Counted from the first letter of the stretch, positions 43,072-51,734 are shown. The stretch: DNA of 64,000 nt from Siculibacillus lacustris (GCF_004328075.1 NZ_SJFN01000009.1:667-64666); one strand, 5' to 3'. Notes: a model not told the origin generated them from the letters alone. Program-made: numbers and translations.

Positions 43072-44056
43072 GGCCCTCGATGCGCGGGTCGAGCGCCGCG
43101 TGCAGCAGGTCGACCAGCACGTCGACCACCACCACCACCACCGACGACACCACCAGGATGCCGAGCAGCACCGAAAAGTCGCGTTTCATCACCGCCTCGA
43201 AGGCGAGACGGCCGAGGCCGGGCCAACTGAACACCGTCTCGATCACCATGGCGCCGCCGAGCAGCGACCCGACGTGCAGCCCGGCGACGGTGGTCACCGG
43301 CACCAATGCGTTGCGCAGCACGTGGCGCGTCGCCACGACGATCGGATGCAGGCCCTTGGCGGTGGCGGTGCGGACATAGTCCTGCCCCTGCACCTCGAGC
43401 ATCGCGGCGCGGGTGAGACGGGCGTAGACCGCGACGAAGAAGGTCGACAGCGCCGCCGCCGGCAAGACCAGATGAGCGGCGACGTCCCATACCCGATCCC
43501 AACCGGTCAGGCCCGCGGCGATCGTCTGGCTGCCGCCGGAGGGCAACAGACCGAGGCCGACCGAGAAGATCAGGATCGCCATCAGCCCGGTCCAGAACCC
43601 CGGGACGGAATAGAACAGCAGGGTGACGACCGACAGGATGCGGTCCGGCCAGCGATTGACGAAACTCGCCATCACCGCGCCGAGTCCGATGCCGAGGACG
43701 ACCGCGAAGCCGAGCGCCGAACCCATCAGCAGCAGCGTGTCCGGCAGCCGGGCCAGGATCAGGTCGGCGACCGGAACGTCCCAACGCGGCGACCGGCCGA
43801 GGCTGAAATGCGCGAGATTGGCGACGAAGCCGACGAATTGGGTCAGCACCGGCTGGTCGAGGCCGAAGCGGGCCCGCAGGATCGCCATGGTCTCGACTGT
43901 CGAGGTGCCGGATTCGCCGGCCATCACGTCGGCGGCGTCGCCCGGCGCCGCCTGCATCAGCAGGAAGGACACGACGACGACGCCGACCAGTGTCGGCACG
44001 GCGCGCAGCACCCCGCGCACCAGGGTCCACAGCAGACGGTTCAGGGTCCCGAGCAT
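43058..44056 (-). CDS. Dipeptide/oligopeptide-type ABC transporter permease (DppB-like)
   Basis: A 332-residue permease with the typical first membrane segment (AVPTLVGVVVVSFLLMQAAPGD), FGLDQPVLTQF and the coupling loop RTATAKGLHPIVVATRHVLRN. It follows the binding-protein gene after about 60 bases. With DppC, DppD, DppF and the binding protein, it makes a complete importer for peptides, nickel chelates or other larger solutes. Confidence 0.93.
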   Translation of the reverse strand: MLGTLNRLLWTLVRGVLRAVPTLVGVVVVSFLLMQAAPGDAADVMAGESGTSTVETMAILRARFGLDQPVLTQFVGFVANLAHFSLGRSPRWDVPVADLILARLPDTLLLMGSALGFAVVLGIGLGAVMASFVNRWPDRILSVVTLLFYSVPGFWTGLMAILIFSVGLGLLPSGGSQTIAAGLTGWDRVWDVAAHLVLPAAALSTFFVAVYARLTRAAMLEVQGQDYVRTATAKGLHPIVVATRHVLRNALVPVTTVAGLHVGSLLGGAMVIETVFSWPGLGRLAFEAVMKRDFSVLLGILVVSSVVVVVVDVLVDLLHAALDPRIEGHGHG

Positions 44057-44117
44057 GGTTCTCCTTCCGCACGCCGACCGTGCCGCCCGTGGAGGGCCGC
44101 ACGGCCGTCGACGGCGG

Positions 44118-45707
44118 TCAGACGAAGTGGACGTCGGCGAAGTTGGCGCGCGGCCCGTCGATGGTCAGGGTGTGACCGCGGACCGATTTCTTCGCCACCG
44201 TGTAGGAGTGATTGGACAGAAGGTTGAGCACCGGCAGTTCGTCCTGGACGATCTTCTGGAAATCGAACCACAATCGGCGCCGCTTGGCGGTGTCGGGCTC
44301 GACCGCCGCCGCCTCGAGCAGTCGGTCGACCTCCTGATTGGCGTAATGGGCGCCGTTGGAGAAGCCGAGACCCGGCCGGAAGTTCTTCGACCAGTAGACG
44401 CGCTGGACGCCGAGGGTCGGATCGAAGGCATTGCCGAGGTTCTCGATCTCGATGTCGAAGGCGCGGTCGCCGTAGACCGTCTTGACGTAGGTGGCGAAGT
44501 CGAGGTTCTGCACGGTGACTTCGATGCCGAGCCGGCCGAGAGCCTGCCGGACATAGGCGACGGCGCGGGAATTGGCGTCGGCGAAGGGGTTGTGCAGGGC
44601 GCGCAGCGAGAAGCGTTTGCCGTCGACCAGCGGGTGGCCGGCCTTGTCGAGGAGCTCCGCGGCTTTCTTCGGATCGTGGGCATAAGGCTGCAGCGAGCCG
44701 TCGTGGAAAGCCTCCAGCAGGGGCGTGATCGGCGTCGGCGAGACCACGCCCTGGCCGTACCAGGCGACCGCCAGCACCTGCTTCAGGTCGATCGCATGGG
44801 CGATCGCCCGGCGCACCTCGAGCTTGGCGAGGATCGGATTGTCGAGGTTGTAGACGAGCTGGCTCTGGTTGCCGAGATAGGCATAGCCGTCACTGACCAC
44901 GTCGAGGGTGGGGCTCGCCTTCAGCGTCTCGATCTCCGAGCGGGGCACCGGCGTGTCACCGCCGATGTCGATCTCGCCGGCGGCGAAAGCCGCGGAGCGA
45001 GCGTTGGCGTCGGGGATGAAGCGGACGATGATCCGGTCGAGCCAGGGTTTCGGCGCATCCCAGTAGTTCGGATTGCGCTCCAGCACGATGTGGCTGCCCT
45101 TGACCCATTCCTTGAAGACGAAGGGGCCGGTGCCGATCGGCGCGGCGTTCGCCGGATTGGTGCCGATCTCCTGGCCTTCGTAGACGTGTTTGGCGACGAT
45201 CGGCGACTCGGAGGCGGCGAAGGCGCCGAGAATGTAGGGGGCGGGCTTCGACAGGCGGAGGATCACCTTGAGCGGCGTCGGCGTCTCGACGTCGACGACA
45301 TTGGCGAAGGTCGCACGGCCGCGCGGATGAACCTTCTTCAGCGTCAGGATCGAGAAGGCCACGTCGGCGGCGGTGAACGGCTTGCCGTCGTGCCAGGTGA
45401 CGTTCGGGCGCAGGTCGAACTCGAGCGACAGGCCGTCGGCGCTCTGCGCCCAGGCGGTGGCGAGTTGCGGCACCGGATTGAACTTCAGATCGTAGGCGAG
45501 CAGACCCTCGTTGATCTTCGGACCGATGATGCCGGTGGTACCGAAGGTGTTGTCGATCGGGATCAGATTGGCGGATTCGGTCGCCATCACCAGGCGCAAC
45601 GTCCCACCTCGGGTCGGCGCCGCGACGGCGGGTCCGAGTCCGGCCAGCGGCGCGAAGAAGGGAAGCGTCGCGAGCCCGGCGAAGGCCCGTCGAGTGATCG
45701 TCGGCAT
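44118..45707 (-). CDS. ABC transporter substrate-binding protein, peptide/nickel (family 5) type
   Basis: A 529-residue periplasmic binding protein. The N-terminus MPTITRRAFAGLATLPFFAP looks like a Tat or Sec signal, cleaved near AVAAP (about 30). The body has PQLATAWAQSADGLSLEFDLRPNVTWHDGKPFTAADV, the hallmark SBP_bac_5 segment. ATG 45707 has GGAGAG upstream. It is the first gene of the transporter operon, behind an AT-rich leader (45760-45825). Linked aminotransferase and SDR genes suggest an amino-containing solute. Confidence 0.92.
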   Translation of the reverse strand: MPTITRRAFAGLATLPFFAPLAGLGPAVAAPTRGGTLRLVMATESANLIPIDNTFGTTGIIGPKINEGLLAYDLKFNPVPQLATAWAQSADGLSLEFDLRPNVTWHDGKPFTAADVAFSILTLKKVHPRGRATFANVVDVETPTPLKVILRLSKPAPYILGAFAASESPIVAKHVYEGQEIGTNPANAAPIGTGPFVFKEWVKGSHIVLERNPNYWDAPKPWLDRIIVRFIPDANARSAAFAAGEIDIGGDTPVPRSEIETLKASPTLDVVSDGYAYLGNQSQLVYNLDNPILAKLEVRRAIAHAIDLKQVLAVAWYGQGVVSPTPITPLLEAFHDGSLQPYAHDPKKAAELLDKAGHPLVDGKRFSLRALHNPFADANSRAVAYVRQALGRLGIEVTVQNLDFATYVKTVYGDRAFDIEIENLGNAFDPTLGVQRVYWSKNFRPGLGFSNGAHYANQEVDRLLEAAAVEPDTAKRRRLWFDFQKIVQDELPVLNLLSNHSYTVAKKSVRGHTLTIDGPRANFADVHFV

Positions 45708-45754
45708 CAGAACTCTCCAACCGAAGGGGACATGCCGACGCCAGGAGACGACCG

Positions 45755-45830
45755 GCAGGAATGCAATATTAGGCACATCATGATTAGATCGATAGAAATT
45801 ATATATTGTTTTTCTGGGGTGAACGAGGAA
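45755..45830 (-). promoter_or_regulatory. AT-rich leader and candidate promoter of the peptide-transporter operon
   Basis: This stretch is the most AT-rich of the window. On the minus strand it reads CAATATATAATTTC around 45793-45810, which includes a perfect TATAAT. A matching -35 at 17 bases is weak (TCGTTC). It lies about 90 bases upstream of the binding-protein start, so it is the likely promoter of the transporter operon. Confidence 0.4.
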
Positions 45831-46182
45831 ACGGTGCCCGTCGATCGCCATCGTCGCCCCTCCTGCGGGTGGTGCGAACCGCGCCCTTACGGCGTCGCTC
45901 ACCACCTTCGTCGGACGGTCGTGGCGCCGGATCGCGGGTCCGTCGGAGATCGTCGTGCCCGCGCGATCGTCGAAATCGGTCGCGCAGCGTTCCGGCGCGG
46001 GCCCGCGCTCCGTTCGGTTCGATGCGCCGTTCTCGGGCGCGATCTTCCCTCTTTTCGGTGTGTTCGATCCCTGTTCCGATCCGAATCTCTCCCGGTTCCT
46101 CGCCGCAGGGAATTCTGTCCACAAGGCCATGAAACCGCTCGTGATTTCATCTCTCGGCGAAGCCGATCGGGGTTCGATCGGC

Positions 46183-46290
46183 GGGATTTCCCTGAAAACA
46201 GGGAGTTCCCGAGACCCGTTCGCGCCCGACTGCGCCCACCGCCACCAACCTTCTGATTTCACAGAGATCCCCATATCTGTCGGACCCCGC
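46183..46290. repeat. Dispersed repeat B, copy 2
   Basis: GGGATTTCCCTGAAAACAGG, then GAGTTCCCGAGACC and the tail GCCCACCGCCAC (46183-46245), matches 740-810 in word order and sequence; a second shared block ATCTGTCGGACCCC is at 46275-46288. CCCTG and CAGGG form a small hairpin. A third copy is at 53631-53703. Confidence 0.65.
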
Positions 46291-46506
46291 CAGATGGTGT
46301 GGGCCGGCCAGAGACTCGTGGCGCATCGCATCGTGCGGCCGGACCGCGAGACCCGGTCGGTGCCGAACGAAGCGCCCGACGGGTCCGAATATCTCGCGAA
46401 GTCTGTTCGGTGGTGCCATTCGCGCCGCGTTGGCCCGGCGATGCAGACCAGTCCCTGCCCCCGTGACGATTCCCAGAGCGCTGCGATGCCGACGCATCCG
46501 AACGAA

Positions 46507-46531
46507 GATCCCCGCCGGCGTGGCGGGGATC
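46507..46531 (-). terminator. Perfect 10-bp hairpin, probable terminator of the decayed amidohydrolase gene
   Basis: GATCCCCGCC (46507-46516) and GGCGGGGATC (46522-46531) are perfect reverse complements around a 5-base loop. On the minus strand the hairpin is followed by TTCGTT, a short T-rich run. It lies 35 bases beyond the end of the amidohydrolase remnant, in the right orientation to have been its terminator. Confidence 0.55.
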
Positions 46532-46565
46532 TTCAGATCGGCTCTTGCCGGGTCGAACGGACGGA

Positions 46566-46860
46566 TCACCCGAATCCGAGCGCTCGTCGCTGCTCGGTCC
46601 CGTCCTTCGGCAGATCGGCGGTGATCGCGGGTCGTTGGGCCGAGAGTTCGATCGGCTGGCGACCCTCGAGAATTGCTGTCGTGATGTCCGGGCGACGAAG
46701 TCCTTCGACGGCACGATCGGGTCGGCGAGCTGGCCGGCTTCGATGCGCCCCTTGCGGCCCTCCTCGTCGGCGAACCACGGCCCCTTCGCGGTCCACATCC
46801 CGAGCGCCGTCTCGCGTTCGAGGCTGTCGGCGCGCGGGTATCCGTCGGAGCGGTTTCACA
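46566..46860 (-). pseudogene. Remnant of an amidohydrolase_3 (YtcJ-like) gene, C-terminal part
   Basis: On the minus strand one frame reads GYPRADSLERETALGMWTAK followed by GPWFADEEGRKGRIEAGQLA, DPIVPSKDF. This matches the C-terminal end of YtcJ-like amidohydrolases (an xLYT..A.F.EE.KGSIE.GKLADL.VL..D pattern). After KDF the frame changes, and the rest (DITTAILEG to the stop at 46566) must be read in another frame. Nothing upstream of 46860 can be assigned, so only the last ~100 residues survive. Confidence 0.6.
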
Positions 46861-47007
46861 AACTCGGCAAAAACAGCCGAACCGACCGAGGAGAAGACGA
46901 GGAGCTTGACCGCCACCCGACCAACCCACCATCTTCGCGGCAGGGCGGTGCTCGGCGAAAAACCCGGGGCGGTGCTCGGCGGGAATCGACCCACAGGCAT
47001 CGATCCA

Positions 47008-47071
47008 TAGGCGACCGATCAACCGACGTTGAAACGTGGAGCTTCCCTTGGACCGTCTCGAAGGGCCGATC
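47008..47071 (+). repeat. Dispersed repeat A, copy 2 (leader and first codons of the RibD_C-like gene)
   Basis: Matches 445-508 at 58 of 64 bases by eye. It covers 28 bases before the GTG at 47036 and the first 12 codons. CGTTGAAACG just before the start has CGTT/AACG arms and is kept in both copies. Confidence 0.7.
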
Positions 47072-47773
47072 GACGAGCTCTCCACACTCTGTGGGCCCAT
47101 CCACGGCCATGGGCGATCGCCCTTCGTGATCGCGCAACTCGGACAGTCGCTCGACGGGCGGATTGCCACGCCAACCGGAAAATCGAGATATATCAATGGC
47201 GCTTCCGGCCTGGATCACCTCCATCGCCTGCGCGCGCTGGCCGATGTGATCGTCGTCGGCGTCGGCACCGTCGTCGCCGACGATCCTCGGCTCACGACGC
47301 GACGGGTCGAGGGCCGCAGCCCGGCGCGGGCGGTCATCGACCGCACGGGCCGGTCGTCGCGCACCGCCAAATGGTTGCAGGACGACGGCTGTCCCCGAAT
47401 CGTGTTCTCGGACGACCCGGGAGGATGGCCGGCGGAGGTCGAGCGCATCGGCTCGGACCACGACATCGGCACCTTCGAACCCGCGAACATCCTGGCCGCC
47501 CTGGTGGCGCGGGGGCACCGCACCATTCTGGTGGAGGGCGGCGCCTCGACGATTTCCCGCTTTCTCGATGCCGGATTGGTCGATCGCCTGCATGTCTGCG
47601 TGGCGCCGATCATTCTCGGCTCGGGTCAGCCGGGATTGACCCTGAAGCCCATCGACGAGCTCGACGAGGCGCTTCGCCCGTGGACCCGGACCCATCTTCT
47701 CGACGACGGCGATGTTCTCTACGATTGCGATCTGCGACGTCGAGCTCGAGGAGGATCCGATGTCGGTCTCTGA
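47036..47773 (+). CDS. RibD C-terminal (pyrimidine/dihydrofolate reductase-like) domain protein
   Basis: A 245-residue stand-alone RibD_C reductase. After a 27-residue extension it has PFVIAQLGQSLDGRIATPTG, then VGVGTVVADDPRLTTR and ILVEGGASTISRFL, all typical of the NADPH-dependent reductase half of RibD and of archaeal-type 2,5-diamino-6-ribosylaminopyrimidinone reductases. The deaminase half of RibD is absent. The GTG start at 47036 has no ribosome site, and its first codons are part of dispersed repeat A, so the true start could be later, before the RSPFVIAQ strand. It overlaps the cytochrome b561 gene. A pterin-like reduction is plausible given the PTPS-like gene nearby. Confidence 0.82.
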   Translation: MELPLDRLEGPIDELSTLCGPIHGHGRSPFVIAQLGQSLDGRIATPTGKSRYINGASGLDHLHRLRALADVIVVGVGTVVADDPRLTTRRVEGRSPARAVIDRTGRSSRTAKWLQDDGCPRIVFSDDPGGWPAEVERIGSDHDIGTFEPANILAALVARGHRTILVEGGASTISRFLDAGLVDRLHVCVAPIILGSGQPGLTLKPIDELDEALRPWTRTHLLDDGDVLYDCDLRRRARGGSDVGL

Positions 47774-48335
47774 CGCGCCCCAGGACACCCCCACCGTGCC
47801 GGACCGCTACGGTCGCGCCGCGCGGTGGCTGCACTGGGTGATCGCCGTCTTCGTGGCCTGCCTGATCCCGCTCGGTCTCGCCATGGTGGCGCGCGGCGCG
47901 GCGACGAACTTCGACGGGCTGACCGATAGACTCTACAGCGCCCACAAGCTGCTCGGCTTCGTAGTGCTCTGGCTGATGATCCTGCGGGTGGTCGTGCGGT
48001 TGCGCCGCGGCGCCCCACCGCCGCTCGCCACGCTCACCCCGCTGGAGCGCGTGGCCTCTCAAGTGGTCCACGTCGTGCTCTACGTCCTCCTGCTGGTCGT
48101 GCCCCTGCTCGGTTGGGCGGGGGTCTCGGCGTTTCCCGCCCTGAACGTGTTCGGACTGTTCGATCTGCCGGCCATCCTGCCGGCCGATCAGGCGATCGCC
48201 GCCGTGATCCTCGGGGCCCACAAGCTGCTGGCCCTCGGTCTCGGCCTCGTCGCGCTCGCACATGTCGCCGCGGCCCTGCGACATCGGTTCCTTAAGCGCG
48301 ACGGTGTGATGCGGCGGATGTGGCCGCCGGACTGA
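47760..48335 (+). CDS. Cytochrome b561
   Basis: A 191-residue membrane b-type cytochrome with four hydrophobic segments. Haem-ligand histidines are visible in RWLHWVIAVFVACLIP, YSAHKLLGFVVLW, VVHVVLYVLLLVVPLLGW and GAHKLLALGLGLVALAHV. Such proteins shuttle electrons between quinol and periplasmic acceptors such as superoxide or a partner dehydrogenase. The ATG at 47760 has GAGGAGG just upstream and lies inside the end of the RibD_C-like gene (14-base overlap), so the two are co-translated. It ends 9 bases before the convergent methyltransferase gene. Confidence 0.9.
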   Translation: MSVSDAPQDTPTVPDRYGRAARWLHWVIAVFVACLIPLGLAMVARGAATNFDGLTDRLYSAHKLLGFVVLWLMILRVVVRLRRGAPPPLATLTPLERVASQVVHVVLYVLLLVVPLLGWAGVSAFPALNVFGLFDLPAILPADQAIAAVILGAHKLLALGLGLVALAHVAAALRHRFLKRDGVMRRMWPPD

Positions 48336-48344
48336 CGCAGGCGC

Positions 48345-49181
48345 TCAGACGTGCGCGAAGACGTCTCGATGCCCGATCGTGACGGCGTGGGCCTTGGCGT
48401 GGCCTTCGGCCCAGTCGACGAGCGCCTCGCGCAGCGCCGGATCGATCTCTCCGGCGGCGCGCGCGAAGCCGTCGGTCAGGGCGGCGATCAGGGCGGCGTC
48501 GGCCGGCAGCAGTCGCCAGGGACTGTCGCCGGACCAGGTGACATAGCCCCGGCGTTCACACAGACGCGCCAGCGTCTCGCCGGCGTCCGGTCCGAGCGCC
48601 GGCCCGAAGCCCTTGTCGCCGCCTTGATGGCGGTTGAACGCGGCGACCACCCGCTCGTCGAGCGGGCCCGGGGGGTCCCAATGCGCCGCGCCGTCGTAGT
48701 TCAGCACGGCGTGGATGGGCACATGCCGTTCGCTCAGTGCGTCGACGAGGCGCTCCAGCCAGTCGCGGGAGACGAGATCGAACAGCGCGGCGGCCGTGAC
48801 CAGGTCGGCGCCGAGGTCGCCGAACGTCAGACGACACGTGGTCAGATCGGCGCAGTCGAAGCGCACGTCGATCCGACGGCCGTCCTTCTCCAACACGACA
48901 CCGGTCGCGCTCCGACTCGAGCCGTCGGCCCAGTCGCAGAGCCGATGGCGCGCCGCCAGCAGCAGATCGGCATCGCCGTCGATCAGGTGCCAGGACTGGC
49001 GCGGCGGCAAGGATGCGGCGAGGGCGCGCAGGTTCGAGCCGGTTCCGCAGCCGAGATCGACGACGGTGAGCGACGCGCGGGACGCGAAGTGGCGGCGGAC
49101 CCGTTCCGCGATGTCCGGGTTGCGGGACGCATGGTCGACCGGCTCGCGCAGGGCCAGCCACGCGGCGTCGAACCCGCTCAC
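48345..49181 (-). CDS. SAM-dependent methyltransferase, class I
   Basis: A 278-residue methyltransferase. Motif I is TVVDLGCGTGSNLRALA (39-55), motif II HLIDGDADLLLAA and motif IV near FGDLGADLVTAAALFDLVS. The start is the GTG at 49181, overlapping the glycosyltransferase stop as GTGA. It is the last gene of the operon that starts at the MDR dehydrogenase. Expected substrate: the product of the glycosyltransferase or pterin-like step. No known family name fits closely. Confidence 0.85.
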   Translation of the reverse strand: MSGFDAAWLALREPVDHASRNPDIAERVRRHFASRASLTVVDLGCGTGSNLRALAASLPPRQSWHLIDGDADLLLAARHRLCDWADGSSRSATGVVLEKDGRRIDVRFDCADLTTCRLTFGDLGADLVTAAALFDLVSRDWLERLVDALSERHVPIHAVLNYDGAAHWDPPGPLDERVVAAFNRHQGGDKGFGPALGPDAGETLARLCERRGYVTWSGDSPWRLLPADAALIAALTDGFARAAGEIDPALREALVDWAEGHAKAHAVTIGHRDVFAHV

Positions 49182-50224
49182 CGGCCCGCCTCCCGCAGGG
49201 GCTGCAGGATCGTGGCCGCGGTCTGCGCCCAGGTCGGCAGCGATTGCGCGTGGCGCCAGGCATGGTCGGCCAACTGCCGTCGGCGGTCCGGCCGGGTCAG
49301 CAGCGTCCGGATCGCTTCGGCGAGACCGTCGACATCGCCCGGCGTCGTCAGAACGGCCGCCTCGGGCGGCACGGTGTGCGGGATGGCGCCGGCGCGGGTC
49401 GCCACGATCGCCAAGCCATGGGCCAGTGCCTCGGCCAGGGCCATTCCGTAACCCTCGAACAGCGATGCCGAGACGTACAGGTCCGCCGCATCGAACTCCC
49501 GCGCCAGCGCCGCTTCCGAGATCGCCCCGGTGAGGACGATGCGGTCGCCGAGCCCGAGCGAAGCGATCCGTCGTTCGACGGCCCGGACCTCGTCGGCGTC
49601 GCGGTCGATCGGGCCGACGATGTGGCACGTCCAATCCAGCGCGGACAACCGGGCCAACGCCTCGACGAGCGCGCCATGGGCCTTGCGGGGAATCACCGCG
49701 CCGACGCTCAAGAGCCGCGCCGGCCGGCCGCTGCCGTGGGCGCGCGGGCGCCTGTCCGTTCCGGGCTCCGCGACGGTCACGCGGCCGGGCGCGACGCCAT
49801 AGTCCTCCTCGACGATGCGGGCGGTCGACGCGCTGGTGGCGATCACCGCCACCGTCTCGGCCAGGGCGGCCCGCTCGCTGGCCAGGAGCGACGACCTCCG
49901 TCGGTCGTCCAGTCCGGTCTCCAGAGCCAGGGGATGATGCACCAGCGCCACGACCGGACGCCCCAGCCGACGCAGCAGGTCCGCCGGCAGCGCGCCGAGC
50001 GCGAGGCCGTCGATCAGCACCGGCCGGCCGGGCGGCAGCTCGTCGAGCCGTCGCGTGGCCGTGGCCAACTCGTCCGACGTGGGAAACGGAAATCCGCCCG
50101 GCAGGACGACATGGTCGAATGCGTGTCCGGCGGCGCGCCACTCGGCCATCACGCGCCGGTCATAGCCATAGCCGCCGGTGGCCAGTTCGATGTCACCGGG
50201 TATGGCGAAGGCGAACCCCGTCAT
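49178..50224 (-). CDS. Glycosyltransferase family 4
   Basis: A 348-residue GT-B glycosyltransferase. The C-terminal GT4 signature is ASLFEGYGMALAEALAHG, with Glu pairs that contact the sugar nucleotide, after LLSVGAVIPRKAHGALVEAL. N-terminal GGYGYDRRVMAEW matches the acceptor-side GGxxY motif. It is cytoplasmic. It is encoded between the methyltransferase and PTPS-like genes, so it could glycosylate a pterin-like or other small acceptor rather than a polysaccharide. Confidence 0.88.
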   Translation of the reverse strand: MTGFAFAIPGDIELATGGYGYDRRVMAEWRAAGHAFDHVVLPGGFPFPTSDELATATRRLDELPPGRPVLIDGLALGALPADLLRRLGRPVVALVHHPLALETGLDDRRRSSLLASERAALAETVAVIATSASTARIVEEDYGVAPGRVTVAEPGTDRRPRAHGSGRPARLLSVGAVIPRKAHGALVEALARLSALDWTCHIVGPIDRDADEVRAVERRIASLGLGDRIVLTGAISEAALAREFDAADLYVSASLFEGYGMALAEALAHGLAIVATRAGAIPHTVPPEAAVLTTPGDVDGLAEAIRTLLTRPDRRRQLADHAWRHAQSLPTWAQTAATILQPLREAGR

Positions 50225-50234
50225 GCGCGGCTCC

Positions 50235-50636
50235 TCAGGTCGGGCTGGCTTCGTAGCTGGCGCGAGCGAGATCGGTCTCGTGCAGGGTGACGCGGATCTT
50301 CGACAGGCCGCGACCGTCCTCCCCCAACGCGCCGGCGCGGGCCGCGGCGGCGAGAGCGTCGAAGACGTGTCTGGCGAGAAACTCGGTGGTCGTGAGCTGC
50401 CCCGCGAACACCGGCAGGGCGTCGAGGTTCTGGTAGGCGAGTGGCTTCAGGGTCGCCCCGAGCACGTCGAGCGCCGCGCCGATGTCGACGACGACGTTCT
50501 TCGACGTCAGAGTCTCGCGGTAGAACGCGACGTCGACCACATAGGTCGCGCCGTGCAGGCCCTGGGCGGGCCCGAAGAACGGATCGGGCAACGAATGAGC
50601 GATCATGATGCGATCGCGGACTTCGACACAGTACAT
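50235..50636 (-). CDS. 6-pyruvoyl-tetrahydropterin synthase / QueD family protein with lost active site
   Basis: A 133-residue tunnel-fold protein. Compared with E. coli QueD, the aligned segment is AHSLPDPFFGPAQGLHGATY. H14 and H28 match two zinc ligands, but the third His is Ala30, the catalytic Cys is Ala (position about 24), and the Asp-His pair of LDHHYLND is replaced in LAYQNLDALP. Only the Glu of LHETD remains. It therefore should not do the normal lyase reaction. It may bind a pterin, catalyse another step or act as a scaffold. It sits 10 bases from the glycosyltransferase gene and 9 from the MDR gene. Confidence 0.85.
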   Translation of the reverse strand: MYCVEVRDRIMIAHSLPDPFFGPAQGLHGATYVVDVAFYRETLTSKNVVVDIGAALDVLGATLKPLAYQNLDALPVFAGQLTTTEFLARHVFDALAAAARAGALGEDGRGLSKIRVTLHETDLARASYEASPT

Positions 50637-50645
50637 GATGTTCCC

Positions 50646-51632
50646 CTATCCGTAGTCGAGAAGGACCGCCAACGCATCCTCGCCGCCGGTCAACAGCGCC
50701 GGCAGTCGGGACGGTGCCTCGGCGAACGGGACGACGTGCGTGATCAGTCGGTCGAGACGCGCATCGTCCAAGAGCGCCATCGCCTTGGCCAGCCGACGGG
50801 GGTGCGACCAGCGGGGCCGGCGCGACGGTGATACGTGGCCGACCTGCGAGCCTATCAATTGCAGGCGGCGGCTGTGGAAACCTTCCCCCAACGGGACGGT
50901 CGGCGCGCGGTCGCCGTACCAACTCATCTCGACGACCCGGGCCTCGAGACCGCCGGCCGCGAGCGCCGTCGCCAGCCCGTCGGCGGTCGCACTGGTGTGA
51001 AAGACGATGTCGGCATCATCCCGTACGGCCTGTGGCGCGGCAAAGGCGGCGCCGAAGGCCTGCGCCAGCGCCGCCCGGTCCGGCCGTACGTCGACCAGCG
51101 TGACATCGGCGCCCGGCAGGGCGGCGGCGAGGGCCGTCACCAGGAGGCCGACCACGCCGCCGCCGACGACGGTGATGCGATCGCCAGGGCCGGCGCCGGC
51201 ATCCCACAGGGCGTTGAGGGCGGTCTCCATGTTCGCCGCCAGCGTTGCGCGCCGCGGCGGAATGTTCGCCGGCACCGGCATCGCCGACGCGATGGGCAGG
51301 ACATAGACATCCTGATGCGGATGCAGCGCAAAGACGGTGCGACCGAGCCACGCCTCCGGCCCGGCCTCGACGATGCCGACGCTCTGGTAGCCATATTGGA
51401 CCGGGAAGGGGAACTCGCCTTTCTGGAGGGGCGCCCGCATACGCCGGTATTCGCCGGCGGGCACCGCGCCTTCGAGCACGAGGCGCTCGGTGCCGCGGCT
51501 GACGGCGGACGCGAGCGCACGCACCGTCAACATGTCCGCCGCCATCGCGCCGGCCGAGCCGCGTCGCAGCTCGTACCGCCCCGGCGCCACGCACCACAGT
51601 TGCACCGCGGATCGTTCTGACGGTTCTGCCAT
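50646..51632 (-). CDS. Medium-chain dehydrogenase/reductase, BchC-like, probably zinc-independent
   Basis: A 328-residue MDR protein. The N-terminal part has ASAVSRGTERLVLEGAVP and VQYGYQSVGIVEAG, resembling bacteriochlorophyllide dehydrogenase BchC and relatives; the cofactor motif is VVGGGVVGLLVTAL and VTLVDV. The usual Cys/His zinc ligands are absent, so it may be a reductase. The start is ATG 51632. It is the first gene of the four-gene minus-strand operon with the PTPS-like, glycosyltransferase and methyltransferase genes. No photosynthesis gene is present, so a real BchC role is unlikely. Confidence 0.85.
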   Translation of the reverse strand: MAEPSERSAVQLWCVAPGRYELRRGSAGAMAADMLTVRALASAVSRGTERLVLEGAVPAGEYRRMRAPLQKGEFPFPVQYGYQSVGIVEAGPEAWLGRTVFALHPHQDVYVLPIASAMPVPANIPPRRATLAANMETALNALWDAGAGPGDRITVVGGGVVGLLVTALAAALPGADVTLVDVRPDRAALAQAFGAAFAAPQAVRDDADIVFHTSATADGLATALAAGGLEARVVEMSWYGDRAPTVPLGEGFHSRRLQLIGSQVGHVSPSRRPRWSHPRRLAKAMALLDDARLDRLITHVVPFAEAPSRLPALLTGGEDALAVLLDYG

Positions 51633-51734
51633 CTCGGACCGCGCCTCACTGCCCTCGGGAGGCATCCATTTAGAGCAGCAGATCGCGGTTTGATATAGAA
51701 GCGACGTGAACCGCCGCTGCGTCGGCCGTGTAGA

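Larger units (their letters stand above)
45708..47035. other. Long spacer: promoter, repeats and gene debris
   Basis: About 1.33 kb with no intact gene. From the left: an AT-rich minus-strand promoter region, a TTCCCTG/CAGGGAA-rich stretch (about 46040-46250, including repeat B copy 2), an unassigned stretch, a perfect hairpin (46507-46531), the C-terminal remnant of an amidohydrolase gene (46566-46860) and the repeat A leader of the RibD_C-like gene. Short reading frames in the remaining parts show no domain. Confidence 0.6.

Noticed and set aside
48345-50141. A 598-codon frame extending the methyltransferase upstream
   Set aside because: The extension overlaps the glycosyltransferase gene in another frame; the GTG at 49181 with GTGA coupling is a better start.
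50646-51632. BchC as sign of photosynthesis genes
   Set aside because: Similarity is limited to N-terminal motifs shared by several MDR proteins, and no other bacteriochlorophyll gene is in the window.
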